64,000 nucleotides of DNA from Channa striata. Lineage: Eukaryota; Chordata; Actinopteri; Anabantiformes; Channidae. Made by a program: the position numbers and the translations under genes. The notes below the pieces were generated by a model. That model saw only the letters and a program-made list of their open reading frames with translations, did no database searches and had not been told where the DNA came from. This document shows positions 13,183-25,271 of this stretch, piece after piece. Where the stretch lies: the NCBI GenBank assembly GCA_033026295.1, contig CM065172.1:17975165-18039164 (forward strand), given 5' to 3'. The stretch's first letter is position 1, and each line of letters starts with the position of its first letter.

Positions 13183-13466
13183 TTACACACTACTCAGAGA
13201 TCCATGTTTGTCATATGTCACCTTTACATTCTCCTTCATTATGGGATGGAAATACATCTCTGTGTCCCTCAGCAGATGGTCAGTGCAACGTGGCCCCACA
13301 GGACACACGTTGTTCATGTTGTGCAGCAGCTTGACAGACAGCTGAGAGCAGTCTAGACACAAGCTCTTCTGCTGGAGCTTCAGGGCCTCACAGTGGCATT
13401 TTTTGACTTCTTCAGTGGCTCTTTCCATCACCAGACCAGGACAGCATGGTGCTTGTTAGAAGCGAA
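13183..13466 (-). CDS. Cysteine-rich exon-like open segment, unassigned
   Basis: On the minus strand a frame is open from a TAA at about 13464 to a TAA at 13183. It reads CCPGLVMERATEEVKKCHCE, then LCLDCSQLSVKLLHNMNNVC. Composition (paired cysteines, charged residues, no low complexity) is more protein-like than neighbouring open frames. A minus-strand AATAAA near 12950 would suit a terminal exon. The possible acceptor before it has a weak pyrimidine tract. I recognise no family. Confidence 0.25.
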
Positions 13467-13469
13467 ACA

Positions 13470-15300
13470 CATCAGTACCATCTGGAAGTCTGACAAATAT
13501 ATAATGATGAGCATATTTTATCTGTGGGAAATGTTTGCTGTTATTTGTCAAAGGAAAAAAGTGTGAATCTGTTTAATGAATCATAAGCTTTTCCAAGACA
13601 AATAACAGATGTAATTGTCTGCCATGAAGTCATCCAGCTCTAGTAAATCAGATCTACCAGAAAACTGCTATCTGAAAGGACATTCGGAGACCTGTCAGTT
13701 ACTCATGGGTCACTCACTGGCAGAGCGTGTGCCAGCTTGGACAGATGTTGTCTGTTTACAAAGTTCTGATTTGCTCCTCGTGTCATGAATAACACAGTAA
13801 GGGCACACTATGGAATCATATTTGACAAAAATGGCAGAACTAAAACTGGCCCCTATAGTTTAGATGTGGACTATATAATGTGTTTTGTCTTCTGTTGCAT
13901 GTGTGACCTTTTTCATGCAGGTAGAGAACGTCCAGACGGCACCGAAAAGCTGTTGTCTATCTGTTAAAATGTGTGAAAACTGCACTAAAGTGTAAAGAGC
14001 AAGTATCATGTATTATATCTTTATAATAAATACATATGCTGGGTCCTTTCAAAAAATCTCTTAAGACAAAACCTAACTGAATTAACAATAGTCAATAAAA
14101 TAATAATTTCTGTTTTGCCTTATTATTATTATTTAAAAGAGAAAATCTGTCTGCTTCTGTTAACACAGGCAGATGAGTTGTCTCATGACCAGCCCATCAC
14201 AATTACTTCACTTCATTTGGAAATAACAGGAACTACACAGATGCCTGCAGTGTGATATTTGTGAAAGTACGACTCTTTGCCTATTTTGCATCTCTGTGCT
14301 CTCGGTGAGAAGGCAGCAAAAAACAGAAAAAAAGGTGTTTGGTGTTTTCCACAGAAAATCTTTGAGGTGAAGAGAGGAGATCTGTTAGAGAATGTCAATT
14401 AATTATACAGCATATCTACGCAGGAGAAACATGCAAAGTAATAAAACCAAACACATAATATTCAAGTTTTCTGACAATGTGCAATGTGGCAGAAGTGTGA
14501 TTGAGAGAATATTAAAATAAACCTTGGTTAGTAATAAATCTGCCAAACAATGTAATAATTTAGCTGTTTGATATCTTCTTGGGGTCGGAAACTATAAAAG
14601 TTCATATAAAGTGTGTCATTCAGTCTTAATTTTGCTACAAAGTTAATCACCTTTTATAACATTCCTCAGCTCCTCCCATAATTTAACTAGAATTCACACA
14701 AGCAAATGTAGACCTTATTAACTCATAAAACTCAAACCATGTCATCCCTGAGAATGTGTTGACAGAGGCTGGATGAGGCTGGAACACACAGTTCAGCAGT
14801 AGCTAAAACTACATTTTCCAAAATGATCAACACCTCTCTATAATTATAATTATAACCAAAACTGTATATAGTCATAGAAGGAGGGTTTGCTGCAGACATT
14901 AATTGAAAAGTTAAATGTAGTTGTATCTAATAATCTGTAAAGTTGGTGTATTGGCAATGTTGTAGATACCACACGGTAATGATGCCAATAATCTGTCTGA
15001 CAGTTGCACAGAAGGTATGATTTAATGTTTATGTGCTGAAGCTGAGCTGCATTGTTTTCAAAGGTGGGGATGATTCTTCCCTCTCACGTATTTAGATAAT
15101 GAGGATTAAAAATGTAAGCACCTCTAAATATCATGCAATCCAATGCACAACCACCTCAATAAAAAACATTTAGTCATTTAGTTTGTCACTAAAACCTGTT
15201 AAGATTTTACTGTTATAAACTGGTAAAGATATAATTTATAGCAGCACCCACTTGCAATGGTTTGCTCAGGTGTGCCAAATAAATGACCACTGGGTGTATG
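13470..15300. other. AT-rich intergenic sequence, nothing supportable
   Basis: Only short open frames without splice support. No RNA gene, repeat family or promoter could be identified. Confidence 0.5.
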
Positions 15301-15435
15301 AGAATTCAGAAGTGAGCTGAATGTACCCTGCTTGAATAATTCAGGGGCTTTAGTTGAACACTACAGAAGCTATTTGTTCTTCCTTCAGCTGTGGGTGTCC
15401 CTGAGGGGTCTCCTGCAGCTGTTGCTCGTGGTCAC

Positions 15436-15627
15436 CAGGTGCGTTTTCTTGGAGACACGGGGCTTCCAGCTCCTGGTGGTCCTGAGATGGAAACCCGGTA
15501 CTCATGGCAGACTGTCGTTCTGGACCAGCTCTTCTTCTCTTTCCCAGACTGAGACAGCTGTGCTGCAGGTCTCAGCTTTGGCTCACAATGTTTGCAGGAG
15601 ATTTGAAGGTCAACTTTAGAGCAGGCC
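15436..15627 (-). CDS. Exon-like GC-richer open segment below syn2, unassigned
   Basis: On the minus strand a good acceptor (TTAATTCCCCACAG) precedes about 63 open codons reading ACSKVDLQISCKHCEPKLRP and, later, SISGPPGAGSPVSPRKRTW before TGA. The segment is richer in GC than its surroundings. It lies about 2.3 kb downstream of the last recognised syn2 exon. A second minus-strand frame, about 15346-15501, is open for 51 codons and contains a Q/P-rich stretch ending HPQLKEEQ. That could be compared with the HPQLNKSQ region of synapsin IIa, but the resemblance is too short to call. Confidence 0.25.
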
Positions 15628-15784
15628 TGTGGGGAATTAATCCTTAGGGTTTCACTAATTTCAGCAGAAGGGACATAAGTGATTGAATGTTACCTGGAAA
15701 CTAAAACAAGGATAAAGCGTTTCCTTCATAATTAGTGTATCTCACAATCTAATTCATGTAACATATGACACAGACCAAACAAAT

Positions 15785-17864
15785 ATTGCAAATGAAGCTT
15801 TATTGCCAGTGATAGAGGGGGAATATCCAGAATGGAATGTTTCCACAATATACTGTATTCTGATCTTAATTTAAACAATCCAACAGCAGTTTTAAAAGTA
15901 CATGTACTTTGTTACCATTGCCCTTTATACAGTAGTTACAGTCTTGTTGGTCTAAAGATATTTTAGATTTCACCTCAACACAACGGCCAAATGAACACAC
16001 CCAATTATAATGTATGGAATGTACAATCACAATCACTGCACCAAGGCCTAACTATGCAGCTGTAACAGACTGGATTTTCTCTGCATGTTCCTCCCTTGGA
16101 AATCAGTGTCATGGCATATTTCCTAGTAAAGAGAACAATACATCCATAAAGCCTCAGGCATGGCTTTCACAAAGATACATTCACAGATACTGTACAATGG
16201 AGCTTTATACAACTTGGAAAAGAATTGCACACTGAGCCTGTTGAACATATTTCATACGATAGTAACAAATTAAGTGTTGGAAAACAGTACTGGTTTATTT
16301 TACACTTGATTTGGTTGCTATTTAGCTGTTTTACTTGTCAGTATATTTGAAATGGCCTCCATTAATGTCACTGGACAACAACCAAGTAATTGTGATGTCA
16401 TTTTAAAACATAACGTGTGTTGGTGGTTATATGTCTTTGAGTTTATACTATTGAATAAAAAAGAAATATTTATATTGCACTTTCCATCAGCTCACACAAA
16501 GAGTGCGATGAGCATAAACGTGCTAAATCTTTGAATGGCAGTAACACGGACAGAAGTCCACACTGAATCTCAGAGCACTGAACACTGTTGTCATGGAAAC
16601 ACCACCACAGTAGCCAATATCTGATGTAAGGGCCATGGGTGGGGGGGATGTTATATCTGGCAGATCATACATAACACAACTTTTCATTATCAGCCATAAC
16701 GTCTGCGCCCGCACAACTGAAAGCAAAAGACAATTTGAACCCAGCATCAGTTCGCTGGTGTGTAATTTACAGCAGGCTATCTGAAAACATAAGTATTGTC
16801 TAGAAGCAGTGTTCTTTGATGAAATTACACACTTCATGTGACACACTGCAAGATTAACAGTCCCCTCGCTGCTATTTACACTGGGTTACTCGAGTGCAAT
16901 GACTGTTATTGAAAGCATTTATTCTTTGGTTCAAAATTATATAAATATATTGAAGTTGTGTGTGTACGGACATGTGCACATCATCCTATATAATCAAATC
17001 TTTAATAAATATTAGACTAGCCTCAATACTTAATATTATTTATTTATATTCTAAAGTCACCCTAAATAATCTCTTTTTTGTTACACTATGGATGAAAAAA
17101 TGAACTGTAAGAAAGGTGACGCGCTGCATGTCTCTGTTGTAGGCGTATAAAGGAGTGTGCGACGTCACACTCACCGTGTTTATGCATGTCTGGTTATGTA
17201 TACACAAACCCTCAAAACCTATATATCATGTACCTCTTTTGAAGATGCATGAATCACAATTGACACAGCTCAGATAAAACAATGATCTTGCAGGAACATC
17301 TCACTTGATCTGACATTTATAACTGACTTGCACCTGCCTTGTTATCAATCATGCAAAACAAAAATAAATATCTATTAGTATAAATATGAAAAGGATCACC
17401 ACTACAGTCATACACACCCACTGAATGTATACATATTGAGATATACATAACCTTCAAACTGCACAGAGAGTCCACAGTTTGAACAATATCTATAGGTACA
17501 CACTGCAATTCAGAACATAAATGGGCGGGGGCAAATAAAAGATTTGTAGCTGTAACGAACAGGTAGCACAGAGCAGCACTGAACTCAGTGTAGGCACGAT
17601 CTGCTTTTTTTACATCATCAACAACAGCCCCAAAGACAGCTAATCAAACGTAGGTGACCTACACAAGCACACAAATCAACAAGTCAACAAGTAGACAGTA
17701 CGTTTTGACACTGCATAGAGTTAAAAACACAGTCCAGGCCAGCTCTCAGCTGCACCACATCCCCAAGATCGGATTCTAGCTTTTCCCATCCGAGCGCCTG
17801 CCTTCAGCTAAGGTATCTCATTGTTATCTGGACTCTGAGACTCCACCCGCTTCTCTTGGGTGAC
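15785..17864 (-). other. syn2: Probable syn2 3' UTR
   Basis: Non-coding sequence after the minus-strand stop at 17865-17867. A minus-strand AATAAA (TTTATT on +) at 15799-15804 is a reasonable polyadenylation signal, which would give a UTR of about 2 kb. Earlier hexamers, for example near 16293, could give shorter forms. Extent is inferred. Confidence 0.4.
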
Positions 17865-20800
17865 TCAGTTGGCCTGGACTGGTTTTGGACCCACTGCAAC
17901 ACCGTTACAGTCAAGAATGTACTGCAGACATCCTTGAGGGGGGTTCCCAGCACTGGTTTTATTGGGTTCGCTGGCAATCTCTCCCTTCTGGCCAGATCCC
18001 TAAGAAGAAATATAAAAATTAACTTCTCCTGATAATCTTCTTGTAGTAAGCAAAAAAAAAAAAAAAAAACTAAATTATTTCACACAATATGTGTGTATGT
18101 GTTCAAAAACCAGTTTTTAATCGCTGACAAAGTTCTACTAACCTGGGATGGCTGTATGGTGGTGGGTCTCTGGGGGGCATTAGCTTCTTTCTCTGCATAC
18201 TGGTTCATTTTTGCCAGCACCATGTCAGCAATGAGCTGCCTGTCCTCCGCCTGGTGCTCCCCTACCAAGGGCATAGGAGAACCAACCACCTTTGCCGCAC
18301 GGTGGATGGTGTCAGCGGAGAGAGAGGATTTCCACGCCATTGATTAGTGTTTTCTGTAGACCTTGTCCCTTGTGTGCTAATTCAGCTCATTGTGATCCAC
18401 AAACCTGACAATCGTAGGCTCTTACCTCTGTGATGTAGTCTTTGCCATCTTTCCCATGGATAGCTTTGACTGCACAAATATCCAGACCCCCGAAAATCTC
18501 TGAGCATGTGTCAACCCAAAGCTTGTATCTAAACACATCAGCACGTGATTCAAAACCAGTGGAAGTCTAATGAGACACCAGCCTGATTATGATTTTTCTT
18601 AACTCAACATCCTTGTATGTGTTACTGCAGCTTGCTGTTAAACCCTAATGCCATAGGGTTCAACCTCACCTGTCGGTCATGGCCACCTGTTCCAGCATTG
18701 CTGAGCCTGTATTGGTCTTCCAGTTACCAGATATAGATGTTCTCCTTTAAGTGTGTAGAGCACAGACATATTCAAATGTTTCTTTTCTCATTTTGTATGA
18801 AACTGGAATAACAATGGTGCCGTCATACATACATGTAAGCTTTGTAGTCATTGCCGATCTTTTGAATTCGGATATCATACTTGGAGTCGATGAGGGGTTC
18901 TGTGGTGGTGTATGTCTGGGTGAGAGCAACGACACTGGCTATGTCCTGGAACTTACTGTGATTGTCCACTTTCACCTGTGCACAAAAACACATGACAAGC
19001 CTCGTTGAACTGGACGTGGACAGATTTGTTAAGATATAATGAAGATATTCAAACTGTCCAAATTAGTAGTCTATGCAATTATCATGACTAAAAAAAGAAA
19101 TATAACAGTCTTTAATAATATACATTATTTATACATTTCTCCAATAAGAATTTTCTCAATACCTTTCCCATGCCAGAGTGGGCATGTCCAATCTTTATAA
19201 CAACAGGGAATGATGGCATGCTCACCTAAAATAAAAACACACAATGTAGTTTACTGCTAAATATTCGGCTCTGTGGTTTCATCTTAGAACCATATCATAT
19301 ATTATTATTGTTTTCCTTTTAAAAGTGGTAGAAAATTTGGGAAGACAGGATTCTCACCATCTCCTTGTAGTTTGGGTAAAAGGTCTGCTCAATCAGAGGG
19401 AACTTCTCAGCACCCAGCTTCCTGTGGGTGTTAATAAGTTGGGCAAACTGCACACACAAATGAATAATTCATAGATGCAGTTATTTATGAATGATACAGA
19501 GCACATTACTGTTCATAAAATAGAGTACAGTACTCCTGGCTGACTGCTGACAGCCTACCGCCCAGGGTTTGTCACACAGGTTGTAGATTGACTCGAGGGA
19601 GTTGATGCTTGGGACACCTCCGTACTGCAGACCAATGATCAAGTTACGGAAATCTTCATTCTGAGTCATGCTGAAGGCATGCTGACGAATGAGGACAAAG
19701 TCTGGCTTGAATGACCTAGAAAATAAAAGTTAGAGAAGACGTGAAAAAAAATCTGAGAGTGTGAACCAGGCTGTCAGTAGGTGGATGATACAACATCACT
19801 GCTGAATAAAACATTCATTTGTAAATTCCACAGCTAGAGCAGTTTGGGTTGGGTAAAGTTTCTTTTGCATCTTATTGCGTCTCGTCGTCTTACCTGATAA
19901 CCTTGGTGCCGTTCCTCAAAACCTGCATGTTAACATTGCAGGTCCCATTGGCATGAGCCACGACATTGATCTCACTGAATTCAGCCTGAGGAGTTATGAT
20001 GAGAGAAGCACGTGAGGATATATTACTAAATGTCTCTGTTTGCTTTACATAAGTACTTGAAATGGATATCAATGCCCTGGTGAGACGTACCTGCTCGACT
20101 TTAATGTCATAATCCCCGTGTACTTTCTTTCCTCTGAATAATTTTGCCCTGGTTAAAACAGAAACAGAATTAATTAACATAAGCCAGTAGGATTAAAATT
20201 CTAAATTCCTAAAATAGATATAACAGTCCAAATACAAAACAGTGTTAACTAATTACTTCGCAAGTTTAAATATGTTAAATATATGCTGTTATGTTAGGAA
20301 CATAAATAGATCAGAGCAGACTAAAGACTTTCTGTCATGCTCTTTCAAGACCTATTCCCTTAAATGTGGCAAAAACTTTTAAAGGCTGTATAATTTTTAC
20401 AGGTCGGCTTTCTACAAAACATAAAGACTATTAGACATAAGTCCACTAACTGTACCCACTGTGTTTGGGTTTTCTAAGTCATTACTTTTAGTTAGTTAGT
20501 TTAGATTTTAATTTAATTAAGTCGGATGGCCGTAGCTCAGTCGATAAGGCATTATCCACGTTCAGTTGTTCAATCCCCAGTCGCTCCTGGCTTTGTGTCA
20601 AAGTGTCCCAAGTTACTCCTGGGGAGTCAGGTGAGCACGTTGCATGGCAGCCGCCGCCATGGGTGTGTGAGTGTATGTGAATGGTGTGGTGTAAAACATG
20701 AAACATGGCTACATGACCAAACATGACACCTTTTTTTAATGTGTAGATACAGCTGTGTTGACAATATTTTGCTGACATGTTTTTGAGCTCTCACTTCCTC

Positions 20801-23800
20801 CTAGGTTCTATCACCCAGCTGTCACATACCCTGCTCCCCTTGCCTGTTTCTTGAGGACACACATTAAATAATTCATTCTCAATCTAATTAGAGCATGGGG
20901 ATCTATTTGGCTGTGGTGGAAAACAAACATTAAAATATGAATCACTGCTCCAATATCTGGGAAGATGAAAAGCCTACTCTGCACTGTGATGAATGCTTTG
21001 CCAATACATACTTTATGAGAGAGTGTTTCCAAAACATGACAAGTAGAAACACACCAGACAAGGCATGAAAATGACAAGCCTCTGATTTTCATTTTGCCAT
21101 TCTTCATCAGCACGGGGGAATAGCTGTGTCTTACACGGTATAGACTGATCTATGTTTTATCGCTCTGCAGATCACAGCCCAGCTCAGAATACTGAGCTTA
21201 CTATCCACCCATCCAAAGCCGACACCGTCCTATAGCACATAACGTGATCATTTAACACAGTGCATTATTATTAGTTTTTGGCTGTCACCTCATTTGGCCG
21301 TCTGATTAAAATCTACCCTCATGCTGTTTATTCTGTTACGATTAGCTGTTTTCCTAATCTCTTCATTCAAATACTAAGAAAACTGTTATATTTTTATTTG
21401 CATTCCGTCTACACTGTCTCTTTGGTGATTCTAAAAATACGACAATACAATAAAAAGGCTGCTGTGTATGTTAAAAATATTGCCAAGTTTAATTTTGCTG
21501 TAAATGAATTTGTCATTCAGACGATTCACCCATGAGCTTGGTGAGAAGTGACACTAGTTGAATTTTAATTTCCCATCACTTGGTATTGTCTGAATAAGGT
21601 TGTGCTCACAATACAGAATAATCTGTTCCTAAATCCAATTAAAACAGTCCCCTATATTTTTGTAATTTTGAACATTGAGTGAGTGAAAACAAGGAACTAT
21701 ATCCTCTCTACTTTACATCGAGCAATGCTGTAAAGGGAGTAAAGAAGCAGCTCAGCCATTAGTTTGATAAGAGAGTGTACCATCTGCTCCTCCTGTCATA
21801 AGAGGAATTTATAGCACAGCATTCCTGGAACAAACCAAATCTCTTTGGATGACTGGCAGCCTCATGTAACAAGTATCCTACTGGCTGCATATCAAAATAC
21901 ACCTGTGTCTATACAGTACGTCCATGACTCTATCAGCTCACATTTTATCCTACACAACCTGTTACACAGTCCTCAACTCAAATAATTGTCCATACAAATG
22001 TATGTTTCTGGCCGAAGCTGCAGTGTTTTGCAAGTTCTGTCACCATTTTGCAGGATGTAAGGAGTGGAAAAAAGAAAATGATAAAATAAACATTTTATCT
22101 TTTTTGTCTTTATCTGTAGAATATACTGTAATGTAACACAGTATATTCTACAGGTGAATGTTGAAGTTGCCACAGATGTTTAAAAAAAACAGTATTCTTC
22201 AAAAAAATCATAGTCATAAATTGCAAATATATAACATACGCTGTGTATTGCTCATCTGTGACTCAACTGATAAACAGAAGCCGATGGCTGATGTTTTGGT
22301 CTGATGCATTTAGTCTGGAGCATTCTTCCTGATTTCATTATCTGTGTCTTGAGGCCACCAGGTCTCATCACCCTGGTTTTCATTTATGGCAGCCGGCAGA
22401 AAAAGGTTTCAAACCAGCCTGTCATACCTTGGAAAGCAGCACATAACAATCCTTCAGACTGAGGGCACAAATGCTGTTGCATTGTGAAAACTAAATGCAT
22501 CGTATAGTATTTCAATATATCAGTGCCTTTCAACAAAACCATTCTTTGAGTGCTTTTGCTTTTTTAAAAGAAATTACTTTTTATTGAAAGCTAAACCTAA
22601 ATAAGGAAGACCTACGATACATCAACTAAAGTCTGATTTGTACTTATAACCAGGAGGTTCTGCTAAGAGCAACCAGAAGAAACCAACTTTAGTGAACAAC
22701 CAATACACAACTCCCATCTCTGTGAAATTAAGCAGCCATAAAATATAGATGCAGCACTCAGCCAGAGGAAGGCTATTGAATAAAGTATTTTAGTTCATCT
22801 GCCAAGTGGATTTGTACTAATTTACAGCACAAAAAATATAAACAGCAATGGTATTGGTGGAGATTATGAACTAACATAGCGAATAATCTGATTTAGGCAA
22901 CTGAAATTATGTAAGAACATGAATTTACTTGATGTTTCTGTTTGAAAAAAAGGAATGATTTTATATAAGATATTTTTATTTATAGAAGTGAGAAAGATGT
23001 GAAACCATATATTACTACCAGCCCAACGTACTCATCAATATTCATTTGAATGATGTATGATAAATGAAATTGTTTTATTTTATTATGCATTATAATATGT
23101 TCTCCTGACAGACATGAGGACTATTGTCAGTCTCTTGGCACAAAAAAACTGTAATTCCTATTCTTAAAAAAAAAAACTTACTTCCTTCCCTCTACAACTA
23201 ATTTGGAATAAATGAATGTGAGGTCGGCATCTATCTCGCTGATGAGTCTGATCTTGTTAACATTGATCCAGGTTTTAGCTGTATAGATGGCCAGTCCTGC
23301 ACACATAAATAAGACAAAAGAATACTACCAGGAGACCTGAATTTGGCAGGCCAATAAAGGATCATTATTATATTCTGCATTTTTATCAGTATAAAATTAA
23401 AAAGGCCTTACAGTGGTCATCTTATGGTCTCTGCTCAATACATGATACAGATGACATAACAACCTTGATCTGTTTTGATACCTAGATGTGAACGTTTTTG
23501 GAAATCTGGACATTGCGAAAACATGTCAGAAGATAGTTTACTTCCACATTATGTAAAATAGATAAGAAATAACCATTGGAAATTAGGAAAATGAATTATT
23601 ACTTCATTTGTCTTAAATTGTAATGCTGTCCAATGCTTAAACAAGGGGCATGTATTATTAATTCTGACCACATTTCGATGTCTCAGGCAAACCATGAACC
23701 CACAGTCCCCCAGTATGAAACTAGTGCTTCTGCACTTTATATTAATTTGAATTCAGTGGTCTGCTTCTATCTTTGGGTGCCACAAATAGCAATATCTTTT

Positions 23801-25271
23801 AACAAAAGGAGGCAACGGAAACCAAATAGATGAGCAAACGTGTGGTGTATCCACTCTGCTGTCCAGCTGTGCAGTCCTTATGCTTTGCCACAGAAAATCT
23901 GTCAGCTTTGTAAACAAATGTTATTGGTGTGTTGACAGATGTACCACATTGTTTACTATTCAACACGATATCAGTCCTTACACAAAGTAAATCTCCTCTA
24001 AATCATGTGCATGCATACTCATTTAGTATGTATGCAATCCACTAGATTGACAAAGATGTTCGTTTGAAGCCACCTCTGAGCGACATCTCCCAGGCCACTG
24101 GCTGTCAGGTTAATGCCTTAAATGCCTTAATGCAAGCTCCACATTCATCAATGAAGTTACAAGGGTCCTTTCTCCCGTCAGACACAGAAAAACAGTGATG
24201 CAGAGGATATTAATAAATGCTTCTTCCCCATCTTACTAGTCTATCTAATGCACTCCACTTTTCTATGATCAACGAACAGGAATCTATGCACCACTGGTTG
24301 CAGTTTGTTAGATTCATTACCTATGCAGGAGCAAGGCATGTCACTCAGGCTGCTGTCAGAGAGCAGGGGGAAACCCCATTGATGGAGGAAAAGCAGGGCA
24401 GTATTAAGACTCTTACAGAGAAATAAAATGGATTTTCTAATTTTGCACAACATGTGGAACATCCATTAGTAGAATAGTGAAATGCCATATTGCATGATAA
24501 TACTATCAATGTGTATTTTTAAATTTACCAAAATGTACCAGATTTTATACATGCACATTAATACAATTACTTACTATTGTTTTAATAAATATAAAAACAA
24601 AATACTACAGACAGAAAAATTTACTACAATGCAGGCAGAATACAGGACAATAAAAGTCCTCCATCTTGAGGTAATATCATCACTGCTGGGACTTATTGAG
24701 CCATAACTGCTTAAGTATTAGCTGGCTCTACATATTGTCGTAACACTGACATGCTGTGCCACAGCAGCACAGCCCATTCATATCTGCAGGGTGCCTCATA
24801 CAGATGTTGTTTGAGAGGTTCTTTAACCCTTACATAACTATTACCTTCAAAGGAATGCTTCTGAGAAAACTGGTATTAAGGACTAAACAAACAATTTTTA
24901 ATGAAAGAGCATATTGAAATATTGTCTTACCATTCCTGTTGGGGTTCATCGATGACCAGGAGAATCTTAAACTTCTTAGGTGTCGTGACTTGGGTCTGCT
25001 CCACTAACCCTGCTGAGGCAGCTGTCTGCTTTACAACATTAGTGATGGAGCTGAAGAAACCTGCACCAGTGGACTGAGCCGGCTGGGCTTTCTTCTCCGG
25101 AGCCGGGGATGTGGCTGGCGGTGTAGGTCCGGCTGTTGGAGACTTGGCAGTGGTTGTGGTGGCAGGCGGAGGAGGCTGAGCAGGGTCAGGCCTCTGGAGG
25201 TCCGTCATGTAGCCATTGGGCAGGTTGGAGATGAAAGTGCTGTCCGACAGACGCCGACGCAAATAATTCAT
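17865..25271 (-). CDS. syn2: Synapsin II, short (IIb) form, 11 coding exons
   Basis: Synapsins are phosphoproteins on the cytosolic face of synaptic vesicles; they tether vesicles to actin and to each other and control the reserve pool. Minus-strand exons: 24931-25271, 20091-20148, 19894-19985, 19559-19715, 19358-19447, 19163-19225, 18833-18975, 18670-18744, 18426-18528, 18143-18289, 17865-17999. All phases join, giving about 467 residues. Domain A starts MNYLRRRLSDS, with the conserved PKA/CaMKI serine in RRLS. A Pro/Ala-rich domain B is followed by FFSSITNVVKQTAASAGLVE, typical of SYN2. Domain C, with its ATP-grasp fold, contains FRGKKVHGDYDIKVEQ, IGHAHSGMGKVKVDN and GNWKTNTGSAMLEQ. The last exon ends GCLQYILDCNGVAVGPK, diagnostic of isoform IIb. 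Exons for the long IIa tail (domain E) were not found. Confidence 0.96.
19226..19357 (-). other. syn2: Short syn2 intron 5, without nested TIMP gene
   Basis: In human, TIMP4 is nested antisense in SYN2 intron 5. Here the equivalent intron is only 132 nt and cannot hold a gene. All introns except intron 1 are shorter than 200 nt, and no cysteine-rich TIMP exon is visible in intron 1 either. Confidence 0.75.
20523..20690 (+). mobile_element. tRNA-derived SINE in syn2 intron 1
   Basis: The 5' part resembles a tRNA gene: A-box-like TAGCTCAGTCG at 20533 and B-box GTTCAATCCC at 20568-20577, with usual spacing. It is followed by a non-tRNA body (CTTTGTGTCAAAGTGTCCC, then GGGTGTGTGAGTGTATGTGAATGG) of the kind found in teleost SINEs. 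It cannot be a functional tRNA, because acceptor-stem pairing and a 3' end are missing. Boundaries are approximate and target-site duplications were not resolved. Confidence 0.7.
20781..22100. other. syn2 intron 1, unannotated part
   Basis: AT-rich intronic sequence; no further gene, exon or repeat could be supported. Confidence 0.5.
22114..22153. repeat. Perfect 16-bp inverted repeat with 8-nt loop
   Basis: CTGTAGAATATACTGT at 22114-22129 is exactly complementary to ACAGTATATTCTACAG at 22138-22153, separated by AATGTAAC. It lies in syn2 intron 1. The stem is shorter than a typical pre-miRNA, and no flanking target-site duplication was recognised. Confidence 0.85.
23182..23296 (-). CDS. Orphan exon-like segment in syn2 intron 1
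   Basis: On the minus strand, a textbook acceptor (TTATGTGTGCAG) and donor (GTAAGT) bound 115 nt. Only one frame is open: LAIYTAKTWINVNKIRLISE, followed by IDADLTFIYSKLVVEGRK. It lies between syn2 exons 1 and 2 on the same strand. It does not fit syn2: with the exon 1 phase it meets TAA after six codons, and its length is not a multiple of three. It could be a regulated poison exon of syn2, an exon of a small nested gene, or a relic. I recognise no homology. Confidence 0.35.

Noticed and set aside
20523..20600. Possible tRNA gene
   Set aside because: A and B boxes are present but the acceptor stem does not pair and a SINE body follows.
20811..21113. Minus-strand open frame of 100 codons in syn2 intron 1
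   Set aside because: It reads hydrophobic/basic AT-rich sequence without splice sites and does not connect to the orphan exon at 23182.
17865..25271. syn1 or syn3 instead of syn2
   Set aside because: FFSS..VKQTAASAGLV, GKKVHGDYDIKVEQ and the IIb-type C-terminus match SYN2.
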